From Sphingobacterium sp. UBA5670 (GTDB lineage Bacteria > Bacteroidota > Bacteroidia > Sphingobacteriales > Sphingobacteriaceae), in NCBI RefSeq assembly GCF_002420705.1, contig NZ_DIIM01000016.1, forward strand, positions 282,527 through 346,526: 64,000 nt of DNA, in the 5' to 3' direction. Position numbers and translations under genes: made by a program. Under the pieces are notes generated by a model, which searched no databases, was not told the DNA's origin, and saw only the letters and a list, made by a program, of their open reading frames with translations. Positions 37,369 through 47,834 of the stretch are shown here, piece by piece. The first letter of the stretch is position 1. Each line of letters starts with the position of its first letter.

Positions 37369-40300
37369 ATGAAAAAATACAGTCTGATCATTTGTTTTAT
37401 CGTTTTTTTTGGGCAATCTGTTCTCGGTATTGATCTTTCGAGATACAGGTTTCATCTGATGCCCGAAACTTCGTATTACGGCGGTATACAAAGCATTGCA
37501 AAAGACAGTTTAGGACGTGTCTGGTACACTGGGCCCGATGCACTTTTCATGTACGATGGTAATAGCTTCTATCAGTTAAACGATATCGTTTCTGCAAAAA
37601 GACCAAAACAGAAATGGGGCTATGGTTCTTTAATCCGGGATAAAAAAGGAAATTTATTTTTAGCTTCGGGACAGGGCTTATTAAAATTTGATTACGAACG
37701 GTTTTCTTTTCATGTGGTGGTTTCCGGAATGATCCGTTCGGTTTGTGTACATAGCGATGGTCAGGTTTATATGCTGTCGGACAATAGTGTACTTCGCTAT
37801 AATCCACAAAATGGACATATTGAAAGCTTTTTGTTACCCAAAAATAAGCCTTTTCAAAATATATTGACAGCCAAAGATGATGTGTTTTTAACCCAAGGCG
37901 CGATCGTGCACAAGGTAGAAATGGCTAAGAAAAGCTTGGTCCGGTTTGCAGATCTTGGTGGCACGGCAAACCAAGTGAACGATGTAGTGGCCTACCGGAA
38001 CTTATATTACTTTCTAACACCGCGTGGAGGAATCCATGTGACGGATTGGGCAGGTGTGTTTAAGCAGAACATCCCAGTAAGCGTAGCGGGAAATTCATCT
38101 GTTTTAACCAAAAAACTTTATCTGGACCAAACCGGCGTAATCTGGGTGGCTACACAGGCCGGATTATTTTTTTATGATCCCGCGACTGAAAGCAGCAGTG
38201 CCTTACGGATGAACCTGAACGATGCCTATTCATTACCTAATAACTCAATATGGACAATTTATCCTGATCCCGACCAGGGAGCCTGGATAGGCACTTACGG
38301 TGGTAAGATAGCCTATTGCTCGCTTTACGATTCCAGAGTGCGTTACTTTAAGCCCAGTCCAGGAGGTCTAAATCACCCCATTGTCAGTAGTTTTCAGGAA
38401 GATCATCTGGGAAATATATGGATCGGAACCGAAGGGGGAAGCCTGAATTACTGGAATAGAAAAAAAGATCAGTTTATTCGGCCCGAACAATCTGCGGGTA
38501 ATTCGTCAACTCCCCAAATGATTAAACGTCTGAAATTTGACGGAGCGAGCAAAAGTCTATTGATTTCCGCCTATAACGGTGGTATTGGCGATTATGATGT
38601 GAATAATCAGCGTTTCAGCAGTTTTAATTTCCGGTCGCCGGAAAGCCAACAACCGTTGACCGTTTATGATTTTGTAAATGATAAAGAAGGTACCTGGTGG
38701 ATGACAGACCCCGATAAATCATTTTTATATCGCAAGAAGCCACTGGGTTCTATAGAGATGGTGAACGTCCTTGATGCGCAGGGCAAAAAAATCAATCTGG
38801 AAGTCGAAGCACTATATGTGAATAACCAAAATCAGCTCTGTTTAGTTAGTCATCAAGGATTTTTTGTCGCCGATCCTCATACGTTAAAGGTATTGAAGCA
38901 ATATATGGTCAAAGATGTCTCCTATTCTGCAAATTACCTGTGCAGCTATACCGTGACTGCAACTGGCGAAGTATGGCTGGGCACCTTAGGAAAAGGAGTA
39001 AACGTGCTCAAAAAAGACGGAACGTATATCAATTTTAGTGCAAATAACGGGTTCCCGGCAAAAATGGTATTTGGTATATTAGAAGATGATGCCACGAAAA
39101 ATGTCTGGTTAAGCACCAGTGAAGGTCTTTTTTGTTTCAATAGGAAATCCCGAAAATTTGAAAAATCCCGATTCTATCAGGAAAACAACATTGGCTCATT
39201 TTATATTCATGCCGCTTACAAAACTTCCAAGGGTGAAATGCTATTTGGTGGTACCAATGGGTTTTTACTTTTCGATCCTGCATACCTCAATAAAAATCCG
39301 CAAAAACCAAAGGTTTTTTTTACCGGATTTCTGGTCAATAATAAACTCGTGAAACCAGATGATGGTTCATCAATTTTAGCAAAAGATATTGGTAGCCTTT
39401 CCAATAAAAAAGGAGATAAGATAAGGCTTTCCAGTAGCCAGTCTAATGTCGAAATTAAGTTTTCGGCAAATAGTTATCTATCAGCAGATAAGAACCAGTT
39501 TGCTTATCGGATGTTGGGACTTGGCGAAGACTGGCAAATTAGTCATGCCAACCAGAAATCCGTACAGTTTCTTAATCTTCCGGGTGGCGATTACACCTTC
39601 GAAATCAAGGCTTCCAACAATGACGGACAGTGGGGCGATCAAATATCGCGATTGTACATTCACGTAGATCCACCATTTTTCTTGTCTTGGTGGGCCTATT
39701 GTTTCTATGCAGCAATTGTGTTTGCCTTGCTCTTTTTTATTATGCGATATTATAGCGATAAAAGAGTGTTTAAGGAGCGGCTGGCGCTCGAGCGCTTAAA
39801 AGAACAGAATATGCAAGCGCTGAACCAGGCGCGCACCGACTTTTTTACCAATATCTCACACGATTTAAAAACACCGCTAACCTTGGTATTACAGCCGCTA
39901 AAGCAACTCAAAGAAACGATTGCGGCCAATGACACAGCTTTGGTTTACATGGATTTAATAGAGCGGAATGTATTCAGAATACAACGGATGATTAGCCAAT
40001 TGCTGCGCTTTCGCGAAATCGAAAGCCAAAAAATTACGCTCAATCCGCAAATTGGCGATTTTATCAATTTTGTAAGAGATATATTTAGCCTATTTGAGCT
40101 CTATGCCAATAAAAAAGGCGTTGAAACCAATATTTCCGCGTATAGGGACAATTTATATGTCGCTTTTGATTACGATATCATCGAAAAAATATTGACTAAT
40201 CTGTTTTCTAATGCTTTAAAATATACACCCGATAATGGATATGTGGGTGTACGTATCTATCCTGCTACGGGGGAAGAAAAGGAACGCTTTTCATCCTTAA

Positions 40301-41433
40301 ACCCGACGGAAATCGAATATATCTCCATCGAAGTTATAAATACAGGTGATTGTTTTTCGGAAGAGCAGATCGCGACGCTTTATACTTCTTTCAACCGCTT
40401 ATCATCTCACCGGCCAACTTTTGAAGAAAGTTCAGGACTTGGGCTTGCCATTGTAAAAGAACTGGTGGATGTGTTGGATGGCAAAATATGGATGGTCAAT
40501 AAGGCCGATAAAATTTCTTTTACCATTTCCTTACCTTTAAAAAAGCAGGCCAGTTCAGGAGATATGCAGTCTAACGTATATGATTATACCGTTTCTGAAA
40601 TTGACGAGATTATCACACAGGATATTGCAGCGCCTGAAAGAGGGACTATCTCCCTAAAAAAAACAGATAATATCCTGCTGATTGAAGATGACCAACAGCT
40701 TCGGGTCTATCTAGAGCAGCGTCTGGCCGAAAAATATAATGTATACACTGCAAGTGACGGAGAAGAAGGCTTAATTAAGGCTGAAAAAATATATCCACAA
40801 CTCATTATTACCGATCTGATCATGCCAAATCGCAGTGGTTTGGAAGTCTGCCGCAGCCTTCGACAAAATTTTAAGACTAGCCATATTCCTATTATCATGA
40901 TTTCAGGTACGGGAGATGATAATCAGAATAAAATAAAAGCATTGGAATATGGCGCAAATGTGTTTATTGATAAACCCTTTCATGTCGACTATCTCCTGCA
41001 GCAAATAGAAACCATTTTAAGGAATCAGCAGGAACTGAAAGAAAAATACAGCAAACATATTCAGGTAGATCCCTCCAATGTTACAGTCACCTCCATGGAC
41101 GAGGAGCTACTGGTCAAAGCCATTCAGGTCATTGAAGAAAACATTGACAATGCCAGTTATTCTGTAGAAGATTTTGTGGCTGATATGAATGTGGGCAGAA
41201 CCATTCTCTATCAAAAAATACATGATATTGTGGGGATGTCGATCAAAGAATTTATTCTAAATATGCGCCTGAAGAGAAGTGCTTATCTGTTGGAGAAATC
41301 TGATTTGACGGTAGCAGAGGTTGCCTACAAAACCGGGTTTAACAACGCCAAATATTTTAGTGTCTGTTTTAAAAAACAGTTTGAACTGAGCCCTTCGGAG
41401 TTTAAGAAAAGGGTCTCCAGTGGAAAGAAATAA
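37369..41433 (+). CDS. Hybrid two-component system sensor-regulator (HTCS) for PUL 2
   Basis: 1354 residues, same domain order as the PUL 1 regulator: signal peptide (to about VLGID, 22), two seven-bladed Reg_prop propellers (about 25-650), Y_Y_Y domain (about 690-765), membrane helix (about 772-795), HisKA with NISHDLKTPL (His about 830), HATPase with NLFSNALKYTP and SSGLGLAIVKEL, receiver (ILLIEDD; phospho-acceptor in LIITDLIMPN; Lys in IDKPFH) and AraC-type helix-turn-helix (about 1265-1350). Odd point: the adenine-binding G1 box, normally DxGxG, reads NTGDC. It lies inside the operon between enzyme genes, after a 196-bp gap that may hold its own weak promoter. Confidence 0.95.
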   Translation: MKKYSLIICFIVFFGQSVLGIDLSRYRFHLMPETSYYGGIQSIAKDSLGRVWYTGPDALFMYDGNSFYQLNDIVSAKRPKQKWGYGSLIRDKKGNLFLASGQGLLKFDYERFSFHVVVSGMIRSVCVHSDGQVYMLSDNSVLRYNPQNGHIESFLLPKNKPFQNILTAKDDVFLTQGAIVHKVEMAKKSLVRFADLGGTANQVNDVVAYRNLYYFLTPRGGIHVTDWAGVFKQNIPVSVAGNSSVLTKKLYLDQTGVIWVATQAGLFFYDPATESSSALRMNLNDAYSLPNNSIWTIYPDPDQGAWIGTYGGKIAYCSLYDSRVRYFKPSPGGLNHPIVSSFQEDHLGNIWIGTEGGSLNYWNRKKDQFIRPEQSAGNSSTPQMIKRLKFDGASKSLLISAYNGGIGDYDVNNQRFSSFNFRSPESQQPLTVYDFVNDKEGTWWMTDPDKSFLYRKKPLGSIEMVNVLDAQGKKINLEVEALYVNNQNQLCLVSHQGFFVADPHTLKVLKQYMVKDVSYSANYLCSYTVTATGEVWLGTLGKGVNVLKKDGTYINFSANNGFPAKMVFGILEDDATKNVWLSTSEGLFCFNRKSRKFEKSRFYQENNIGSFYIHAAYKTSKGEMLFGGTNGFLLFDPAYLNKNPQKPKVFFTGFLVNNKLVKPDDGSSILAKDIGSLSNKKGDKIRLSSSQSNVEIKFSANSYLSADKNQFAYRMLGLGEDWQISHANQKSVQFLNLPGGDYTFEIKASNNDGQWGDQISRLYIHVDPPFFLSWWAYCFYAAIVFALLFFIMRYYSDKRVFKERLALERLKEQNMQALNQARTDFFTNISHDLKTPLTLVLQPLKQLKETIAANDTALVYMDLIERNVFRIQRMISQLLRFREIESQKITLNPQIGDFINFVRDIFSLFELYANKKGVETNISAYRDNLYVAFDYDIIEKILTNLFSNALKYTPDNGYVGVRIYPATGEEKERFSSLNPTEIEYISIEVINTGDCFSEEQIATLYTSFNRLSSHRPTFEESSGLGLAIVKELVDVLDGKIWMVNKADKISFTISLPLKKQASSGDMQSNVYDYTVSEIDEIITQDIAAPERGTISLKKTDNILLIEDDQQLRVYLEQRLAEKYNVYTASDGEEGLIKAEKIYPQLIITDLIMPNRSGLEVCRSLRQNFKTSHIPIIMISGTGDDNQNKIKALEYGANVFIDKPFHVDYLLQQIETILRNQQELKEKYSKHIQVDPSNVTVTSMDEELLVKAIQVIEENIDNASYSVEDFVADMNVGRTILYQKIHDIVGMSIKEFILNMRLKRSAYLLEKSDLTVAEVAYKTGFNNAKYFSVCFKKQFELSPSEFKKRVSSGKK

Positions 41434-41505
41434 GAAAAATAGCCAATAATTGACCGATCACGCCTTTCAAATAAGGTAAAAGGAGATATTATTGAAATCC
41501 TAACG

Positions 41506-42738
41506 ATGATGAAAATAACAATTTTTAGAAAAGCGCTTCTACTCACCTATTTTATTTGTTTGTGTAACGTAATTTATCTGGATGCGGCAGTCACCCAGAA
41601 AGTCGATGAGACTTCTATCAGTCCCAATAATTACAGCACTGGTTCCCAGTCAGAGCGGATACAGAAAGCCATAAACGAGGCGAAAAATACGACTGGAAAA
41701 GTGGTCATCCCTAAATATGATGCGGTAGCGAAAAAAAGTGTCTGGCTCATTGATCAGGCCATTTTGCTTCCCAGTGATTTTGAACTCGAATTGAACAACT
41801 GTACCATTAAGTTATCGGATAAATGCCGAGATAATTTTATCCGTTCGGCAAATGCCGGACTGGCAATCAAAGACATCATGCCCTCAAAAAACATCCGGAT
41901 TATTGGAAAAGGAAATGTCCTTTTGGAAGGAGCTGATCATCCTAGGGCTACCGGTGACCATAATAAAACCTTGTCCCTTAACCCCAGTGGATTTGGGCAA
42001 TCTTATGGTACCGATGCTGGCAAAGCCGGAGAGAACCAAAAAGGCGGATGGCGAAACCACGCCATCATATTGGCGCATACGGATGTATTTGAGGTGAGCG
42101 GCATTACATTAAAAGATTATCATGGGCATGGACTGGTATTGGAACGCTGTACAAACGGTAAGGTAAGCGATATTACTTTTAACGTGAGGCAGGCTGTCAC
42201 TGTTGATGGAGCAGACAAACAGATCTTAAACCAGGACGGCATGGGCGTACGTTTTGGCTGTAAAAATATTCTTATTGCAAATTGCAAAGGTAAAAGTGGT
42301 GACGACTTTATTAATATAGGATTAACAGACACCGGGGTGGGAGCGGGCGAAGAAAATGTCAATGTGGTCAGTGGTTCGATATATCGGGGCGAAATCGACA
42401 ACATTTCAACTATTTATCTTCAGAACTGGCAGGACTTCTATTCAATTTCACACCGATCCATACGGATTATGCCTGTAGGTAAACTTCGTATAAGTAATGT
42501 TTTTATCGAGAATATGGTTATCAGTCCGCTAGCACAACAGGGTTTAGTGGTCGAATATGCCGAGCATGTGAAAGGCTTATTTGTACGAAATTTAATCAGT
42601 CATCACCCTATAAAAGCGAAAGGTATCTCGCAGGCCAGTTTCAGAGATATCATTTACAGAGGTCGGGGTGAAGCTATCGATGTGCAACCAAGCGATACGG
42701 TTATTTTAGATCATGTAATACGTTTAAAAAACGAATAA
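41506..42738 (+). CDS. Exported right-handed beta-helix protein, GH28/pectate-lyase-like
   Basis: 410 residues with a signal segment (to about YLDAAVTQ, 28). The opening SERIQKAINEAKNTTGKVVIP is the usual start of pectin-active beta-helix proteins. Mid-protein GHGLVLERCTNGKVSDITFNV and NQDGMGVRFGCKNILIANC then GKSGDDFINIG keep the NxDG and GDD aspartates and the GHG motif that form the GH28 catalytic group. The usual C-terminal GH28 RIK motif is not clear. Best guess is an exo-acting polygalacturonase-like hydrolase or a relative with another uronic-acid substrate. Last gene of the enzyme operon. Confidence 0.68.
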   Translation: MMKITIFRKALLLTYFICLCNVIYLDAAVTQKVDETSISPNNYSTGSQSERIQKAINEAKNTTGKVVIPKYDAVAKKSVWLIDQAILLPSDFELELNNCTIKLSDKCRDNFIRSANAGLAIKDIMPSKNIRIIGKGNVLLEGADHPRATGDHNKTLSLNPSGFGQSYGTDAGKAGENQKGGWRNHAIILAHTDVFEVSGITLKDYHGHGLVLERCTNGKVSDITFNVRQAVTVDGADKQILNQDGMGVRFGCKNILIANCKGKSGDDFINIGLTDTGVGAGEENVNVVSGSIYRGEIDNISTIYLQNWQDFYSISHRSIRIMPVGKLRISNVFIENMVISPLAQQGLVVEYAEHVKGLFVRNLISHHPIKAKGISQASFRDIIYRGRGEAIDVQPSDTVILDHVIRLKNE

Positions 42739-42790
42739 TAAAGCGCACTTAATCTCCGTTGTAGCGCGAAAAACACTTGTTTTTGCCTTT

Positions 42791-42855
42791 TGTACAAAAT
42801 CAAACCATTTTCGTACAAAAACGAACCCTATGAATTGGTGATGATTATAGTTTTG
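42791..42855 (+). promoter_or_regulatory. Predicted HTCS binding site and promoter of PUL 2 susC
   Basis: Direct half-sites TGTACAAAATCAAACC (42791-42806) and CGTACAAAAACGAACC (42812-42827), 21 bp apart, then a 20-bp gap and TAGTTTTG (42848-42855), matching TAnnTTTG. The second half-site shares 15 of 16 bases with the first half-site at 29939. Long 5' leader of about 310 nt (to 43174) with no ORF or known riboswitch recognised. Confidence 0.75.
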
Positions 42856-43173
42856 TCTTAACCAATTTTAAAAAAGCAAAATATGTGTATGAAAATTCCT
42901 CCCGACCACGTGATTAGGCTCACGCAGGGTAATCCGAACTTTACAAAAAACATTGGCATTGTACGGCTGAGTTTTATGCTTCGTTAATAAGTCCGAAAAC
43001 GAAGTCTTGCCATCAGCATTGTAAATGCATTAGCAGCAATGCGATGTTATTTATCACAAGAAGTTAAATTTAATATCCAAGCCTATTGAAGCAGACTTAT
43101 TTTAAACTCATATTCTTTACGAGAAAGGGAACGTAAAGAACTAAAGTAAATTTTAACTAACCAATATAAATCA

Positions 43174-46170
43174 ATGATACAAAAGATACATATCTGGCTC
43201 AGGAGCTGGATAATGAGTGCTACCCTATTGTCGGTGGCATCGAATTACGCTTATTCGCAGGCCACAGATCAGATGCAGGTCAAAGGTCAGGTGACCAATG
43301 ATGCGGGACAGGGACTTAAGGGTGTTTCCGTCATGATTAAAGGAGCGAAAAAGGGGGTGCAGACAGATGCAAATGGTTACTATACCATCCAGGCAGCACC
43401 TACGGCTACGTTATTATTTACCTACATCGGTTTCAATAACCAGGAATTAGAGGTCAATCCATCAGGAATCATCAATGTGAAGATGTCAGGAAATAATGTC
43501 CTGGATCAAGTTGTGGTCGTAGGGTACGGTACAGCCAAGAAAAAAGATTTAACAGGTGGCTTGGCTGTCGTCGGAAAAGAGCAGCTAAGCATGGTATCGA
43601 CCTCCAACCTAATGGATCGTTTGGTGGGACAGGTGGCGGGCTTCTCCATTACTACCGGTGAAGCTGCTCCGGGAGCCTCACAAACGCTGTTGATAAGGGG
43701 AGAAAATTCAATATCGGCCAACAATAGTCCTTTGATTATTCTGGACGGTATTCCCTACAGCGGATCCTTGGCAGATATTGATCCAAACAATGTCGAAAAC
43801 CTTTCTATCTTAAAAGATGCCTCCGCTTCGGCTATCTACGGTTCGCGTGCGGCCAATGGGGTTATTCTGATACAAACAAAACGCGGTGCGTTGGGTAGAG
43901 CACAGGTAAACTATAAAGGTTTGATCGGTATGGCCGAACCTATGCAGCGCATCAACGTCATGGGGCCAAATGAATATATCCGCTTCCAGCAAGATATTGC
44001 ACGTATTAGGCAAGGTTACACAGGCGCTTTGTTGGATCCTATTGCAGGTGATATTATCAGCGTAACGGAGCGTGGCAATTACGCGAAAGACATTACGCAC
44101 AACTGGCAGGATTATGTCTTTCGGAAAGCGTTGACCATGGATCATCAACTGAGCATCTCGGGAGGTACTGAAAATACAAAATATATGGCTGCCCTAGCCG
44201 CTTTGGATCAAGAAGGTGTGGTGTACAATTCCAAGTTGTCACGTTTAAATATAACCACCAATGTGGATCAGACTTTTAATAAATGGCTAACAACTGGTAT
44301 AGGCCTGCAGTATACCCGGAAAAGCGACGGCGGTATTACGCCAAATTTGGAACATGCTATTAAACAAAGTCCTTATGGTAGCTATAAAGACGAATCGGGA
44401 AAGTATGTGGCCGAGCCCATGGAGTATTCATTGATCGTTAATCCGATGCGCAACGTCAATGCGATTCAGGATAGGTATAATAACAACTTCTTTCTTTCGG
44501 GCTATGCCAATATTTTGTTACCTGTAGAAGGTCTCTCCTTACGATCAAATTTTGGTTATAATTATCGGAATGGATTTACAGGAACCTATTACGGACGCAA
44601 CACTTTTGAAGGCCGGGATCAAGGTACGCAGGCCGGAGGGAGTGCTTCTATCAACAATTCCAATTATAACGATTATACCTGGGAGAACCTGCTCAAATAC
44701 GAGCGGCAGATCGGCGATCATCGTTTTGATGTGACGGGTTTATTCAGTATGCAAAAAACGAAAAGCTGGTCGACGGCGCAGAGCGGAGCCGGTTTTGTAA
44801 CCGATGATACCGAATATTTTATGATAGGTTCGGCCAGCCGCCTTGTTTCCAACAGTGCTTCTTTATCGGAATCAGCCATGCTGTCGTATATGGGCCGGAT
44901 AAATTATGCCTATAAAGGTAAGTATCTATTGACCTTAACTGGACGTACAGATGGAGCCTCGGTATTTGGTGTCAACAATAAATACGCATTTTTTCCAGTT
45001 GCGGCGGCGGCATGGCAAATCGGAGAAGAGCGTTTTCTGAAAGATAACGTCAAATGGCTGGATATGCTGAAAATCCGTCTTTCTTACGGTGCCAACGGTA
45101 ACCAGGCGATCACTCCCTACCGCACTTTAGACCGCCTATATTCCAACGTCAAATATATTTGGGGAGATGATGGTGCTGCAGTTACTACGGCATATTTAGC
45201 CGGAGATGGTGTGGGTAACCCTAATTTGAAATGGGAGACCACCTATTCGACCAATCTGGGGCTGGACTTTCAGTTGTTTAATAATAGATTGGGCGGTACT
45301 ATTGATGCTTATCTCTCTAAGACGAAAGATTTGCTGATGACTCGTACTGTACCGATCATGAACGGGTATAACCGAATTTGGGACAATATTGGTGCGACTC
45401 AAAATAAAGGGATTGAGGTCACCTTAAATTCAGCGAATGTTAAAGGAGAAAATTTCCAGTGGAATACCACGGCTGTATTTTCCTTAAACAGAGACAAAAT
45501 TGTCGAGTTGAGAGGGGATGGTATCGATGATATTGCCAATAACTGGTTTATTGGTCAGCCATTGAGAGTATTCTACGATTATAAAATGATCGGTGTATGG
45601 CAGAATGGTGAAACCATTACTGTTGATGGGGCAGCGCCCGGAGCCGCCAAACTGTACGATCGCGATGGCAACGGCAAGATAGAAGCCAGCGATAGGGTAG
45701 TCATTGGATCTAAAAATCCACGCTACACAGCTTCTTTAGCCAACCGGTTTGCTTACAAGAATTTTTATGCATCAGCTTTGGTTACCGGTGTTTTTGATGT
45801 ATGGCGCGATGATCACATGGCCAATCTAGGTGCCTGGACTTTTGGAATTACCAACTATGTACACGATGCCAATTATTGGACGCCGGAGAATCCCAATGCG
45901 ACGATCGTTTCGCCGGGCTATCTCAATCCATTAGGACACGGCTATTATAAAAAGGTGAGCTACGTACAGGTAAAGAACATCACCTTTGGCTATAAGTTGC
46001 CACACAAAATTGCTAAAAAGGTAGGTGTAAATGGTATTGATGTAAACGTCAGCGTCAACAATCTCAATACTATTTCTAATATCAGGGAGGTACTCAATTA
46101 CGACAACACCTGGATGGCCTCTTATCCAACGGCACGATCGTATATGTTTGGCTTAAATGTAAACTTCTAA
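43174..46170 (+). CDS. susC: SusC-family TonB-dependent glycan transporter (PUL 2)
   Basis: 998-residue outer-membrane importer. Signal peptide to about YAYSQ (29); carboxypeptidase-regulatory-like domain (about 35-110, VKGQVTNDAGQGLKGVSVMIKG); TonB box and plug start LDQVVVVGYGTAKKKDLTGGL near 110; plug with LIILDGIPYSGS and DASASAIYGSRAANGVILI; beta-barrel with a C-terminal YMFGLNVNF. No STN domain. It heads the susC-susD-susE-GH-like transcript directly downstream of the predicted HTCS site. susD follows after 11 bp. Confidence 0.96.
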   Translation: MIQKIHIWLRSWIMSATLLSVASNYAYSQATDQMQVKGQVTNDAGQGLKGVSVMIKGAKKGVQTDANGYYTIQAAPTATLLFTYIGFNNQELEVNPSGIINVKMSGNNVLDQVVVVGYGTAKKKDLTGGLAVVGKEQLSMVSTSNLMDRLVGQVAGFSITTGEAAPGASQTLLIRGENSISANNSPLIILDGIPYSGSLADIDPNNVENLSILKDASASAIYGSRAANGVILIQTKRGALGRAQVNYKGLIGMAEPMQRINVMGPNEYIRFQQDIARIRQGYTGALLDPIAGDIISVTERGNYAKDITHNWQDYVFRKALTMDHQLSISGGTENTKYMAALAALDQEGVVYNSKLSRLNITTNVDQTFNKWLTTGIGLQYTRKSDGGITPNLEHAIKQSPYGSYKDESGKYVAEPMEYSLIVNPMRNVNAIQDRYNNNFFLSGYANILLPVEGLSLRSNFGYNYRNGFTGTYYGRNTFEGRDQGTQAGGSASINNSNYNDYTWENLLKYERQIGDHRFDVTGLFSMQKTKSWSTAQSGAGFVTDDTEYFMIGSASRLVSNSASLSESAMLSYMGRINYAYKGKYLLTLTGRTDGASVFGVNNKYAFFPVAAAAWQIGEERFLKDNVKWLDMLKIRLSYGANGNQAITPYRTLDRLYSNVKYIWGDDGAAVTTAYLAGDGVGNPNLKWETTYSTNLGLDFQLFNNRLGGTIDAYLSKTKDLLMTRTVPIMNGYNRIWDNIGATQNKGIEVTLNSANVKGENFQWNTTAVFSLNRDKIVELRGDGIDDIANNWFIGQPLRVFYDYKMIGVWQNGETITVDGAAPGAAKLYDRDGNGKIEASDRVVIGSKNPRYTASLANRFAYKNFYASALVTGVFDVWRDDHMANLGAWTFGITNYVHDANYWTPENPNATIVSPGYLNPLGHGYYKKVSYVQVKNITFGYKLPHKIAKKVGVNGIDVNVSVNNLNTISNIREVLNYDNTWMASYPTARSYMFGLNVNF

Positions 46171-46181
46171 TCGAATAGGAC

Positions 46182-47828
46182 ATGAAAATGAAAAATATTA
46201 TCACAACAAGTTTGGGGCTTATCGTATTGTTCTCCTTAGGAGGCTGTAAGAAGTTTCTGGAGGAAGAACTGAAAACTGAACTGGCGCCATCCAATACCTA
46301 TACCAGCACCTATGGTTTCGAGGTGGGGAGCGCTGGTCTATATACCCTCACCCGCTCAGAATACAATACCTATGGCGAAGGTGGTGCCTTTATTCACAAT
46401 GGTGCCTGTCCATACGAAGCCTTACAAGTCTCTACAGATATCGCCGATGCCATCAATAGTGACGGCTCGCTGACGGCTTTTGCCAACCTTACATTGACTG
46501 CCTCCGAACGTTTTGTAGGAACTTACTGGAACTGGGCTTATAATCTTATTTCATCGGCAAACCTCATGTTGGTTTATTCCGAAAAAAACACCAATTGGGA
46601 TACACCGGAAGATAAAGCACGCTTCCAGGCTGAAGCCCGGTTCTTTCGGGCTTATGCTTACCGTACCTTGGTTTATCTCTACGGTGATGTACCTTATGTG
46701 GAAACCATTCTGTATGATTTTCAGCTTAATTTTACACGCACACCAAAAGCCGAAGTTATCGGGCACATGGTCGACGATCTGAAGTTTGCCGTGGATAACC
46801 TACCTACCAATCCGGACGGCGTCAAAGAAGGGAAGCTGACCAAATGGGCCGCGAGCCATTTACTGAGCGAAATATATCTGTTGCAGGGCAATCATGCCGA
46901 AGCCGAAAAGGCCGCATTGGCGGTCATCAACAGCGGTTATTATAACCTGATGAAAAGCAGGTACGGTGTCAATGGCAGCAAACCGGGCGATGTATTCAGC
47001 GATTTATTTCTGGAAAATAATCAAAATAGAAAAAGTGGCAATAAAGAAAGTATCTGGGTATTACAATTCCAGTTTAACACGATCGGCGGTGGTACCAATT
47101 CGGATGACTGGACCCGGAGGGCGTGGATACCCAATTACTCGACCATTACGGGATTTGTACTGGCTGATACCCTGGGTGGTCGCGGAATCGCACAGTTAGT
47201 ACCGATGAAATGGTGGGTAGGTACCACAGGTACCAATGCGACAGGCAATGTGGCCGGCATTTTCGAAGCAAATGATATCCGTAATTCAGGCTATAATATT
47301 AAGCGTAACTGGTATTATAACAACGCAAACGAGGCCTCGCTAAATGGCAAAAAAGCCAATATTACAGAACAGACCTGGTTTACGACAAAGAGCCTGTTTC
47401 CAGCAATTACAAAATTCTTTTATGGCCGTACTGAAAATCTAAGCCTGACCGGCAGTTATAAAGATCGTATGAAATTCCGTTTAGCCGAAACCTATCTGTT
47501 GCTTGCCGAAGCCTATTTGGGGCAAAATATGCCTGATAAAGCTGCGCAAGCCGTTAATGAGGTACGGAAAAGAGCTGGAGCGTCTGAAATTACGGGCGCA
47601 CAGATGACTATGGATTTCTTGCTCGATGAGCGTATCCGCGAATTAGTTGGCGAAGAAAGCAGAAGGTTCACCTTGGTGCGTACCAATACTTTGGTGGAGC
47701 GTGTCAAAAAGTATAATAATGCAATAAAGGATAAAATCACGGACAATAATATCCTGTGGCCGATTCCGCAGGTGATCAGGGATGCAAATACAGGAGCACC
47801 ATTCCCTCAGAATCCGGGGTATAATTAA
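46182..47828 (+). CDS. susD: SusD/RagB-family glycan-binding lipoprotein (PUL 2)
   Basis: 548 residues, normal SusD length. Lipoprotein signal MKMKNIITTSLGL with lipobox LGGC (Cys 22), followed by KKFLEEELKTELAP. TPR-type helices include ARFQAEARFFRAYAYRTLVYLYGDVPYVE and ASHLLSEIYLLQGNHAEAEKAALAVI. C-terminal FRLAETYLLLAEAYLGQNMPDKAAQAVNEVRKRAG and FLLDERIRELVGEESRRFTLVR are diagnostic of the family. It binds oligosaccharide on the cell surface and closes over the SusC barrel. Confidence 0.96.
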   Translation: MKMKNIITTSLGLIVLFSLGGCKKFLEEELKTELAPSNTYTSTYGFEVGSAGLYTLTRSEYNTYGEGGAFIHNGACPYEALQVSTDIADAINSDGSLTAFANLTLTASERFVGTYWNWAYNLISSANLMLVYSEKNTNWDTPEDKARFQAEARFFRAYAYRTLVYLYGDVPYVETILYDFQLNFTRTPKAEVIGHMVDDLKFAVDNLPTNPDGVKEGKLTKWAASHLLSEIYLLQGNHAEAEKAALAVINSGYYNLMKSRYGVNGSKPGDVFSDLFLENNQNRKSGNKESIWVLQFQFNTIGGGTNSDDWTRRAWIPNYSTITGFVLADTLGGRGIAQLVPMKWWVGTTGTNATGNVAGIFEANDIRNSGYNIKRNWYYNNANEASLNGKKANITEQTWFTTKSLFPAITKFFYGRTENLSLTGSYKDRMKFRLAETYLLLAEAYLGQNMPDKAAQAVNEVRKRAGASEITGAQMTMDFLLDERIRELVGEESRRFTLVRTNTLVERVKKYNNAIKDKITDNNILWPIPQVIRDANTGAPFPQNPGYN

Positions 47829-47834
47829 TGGTAG

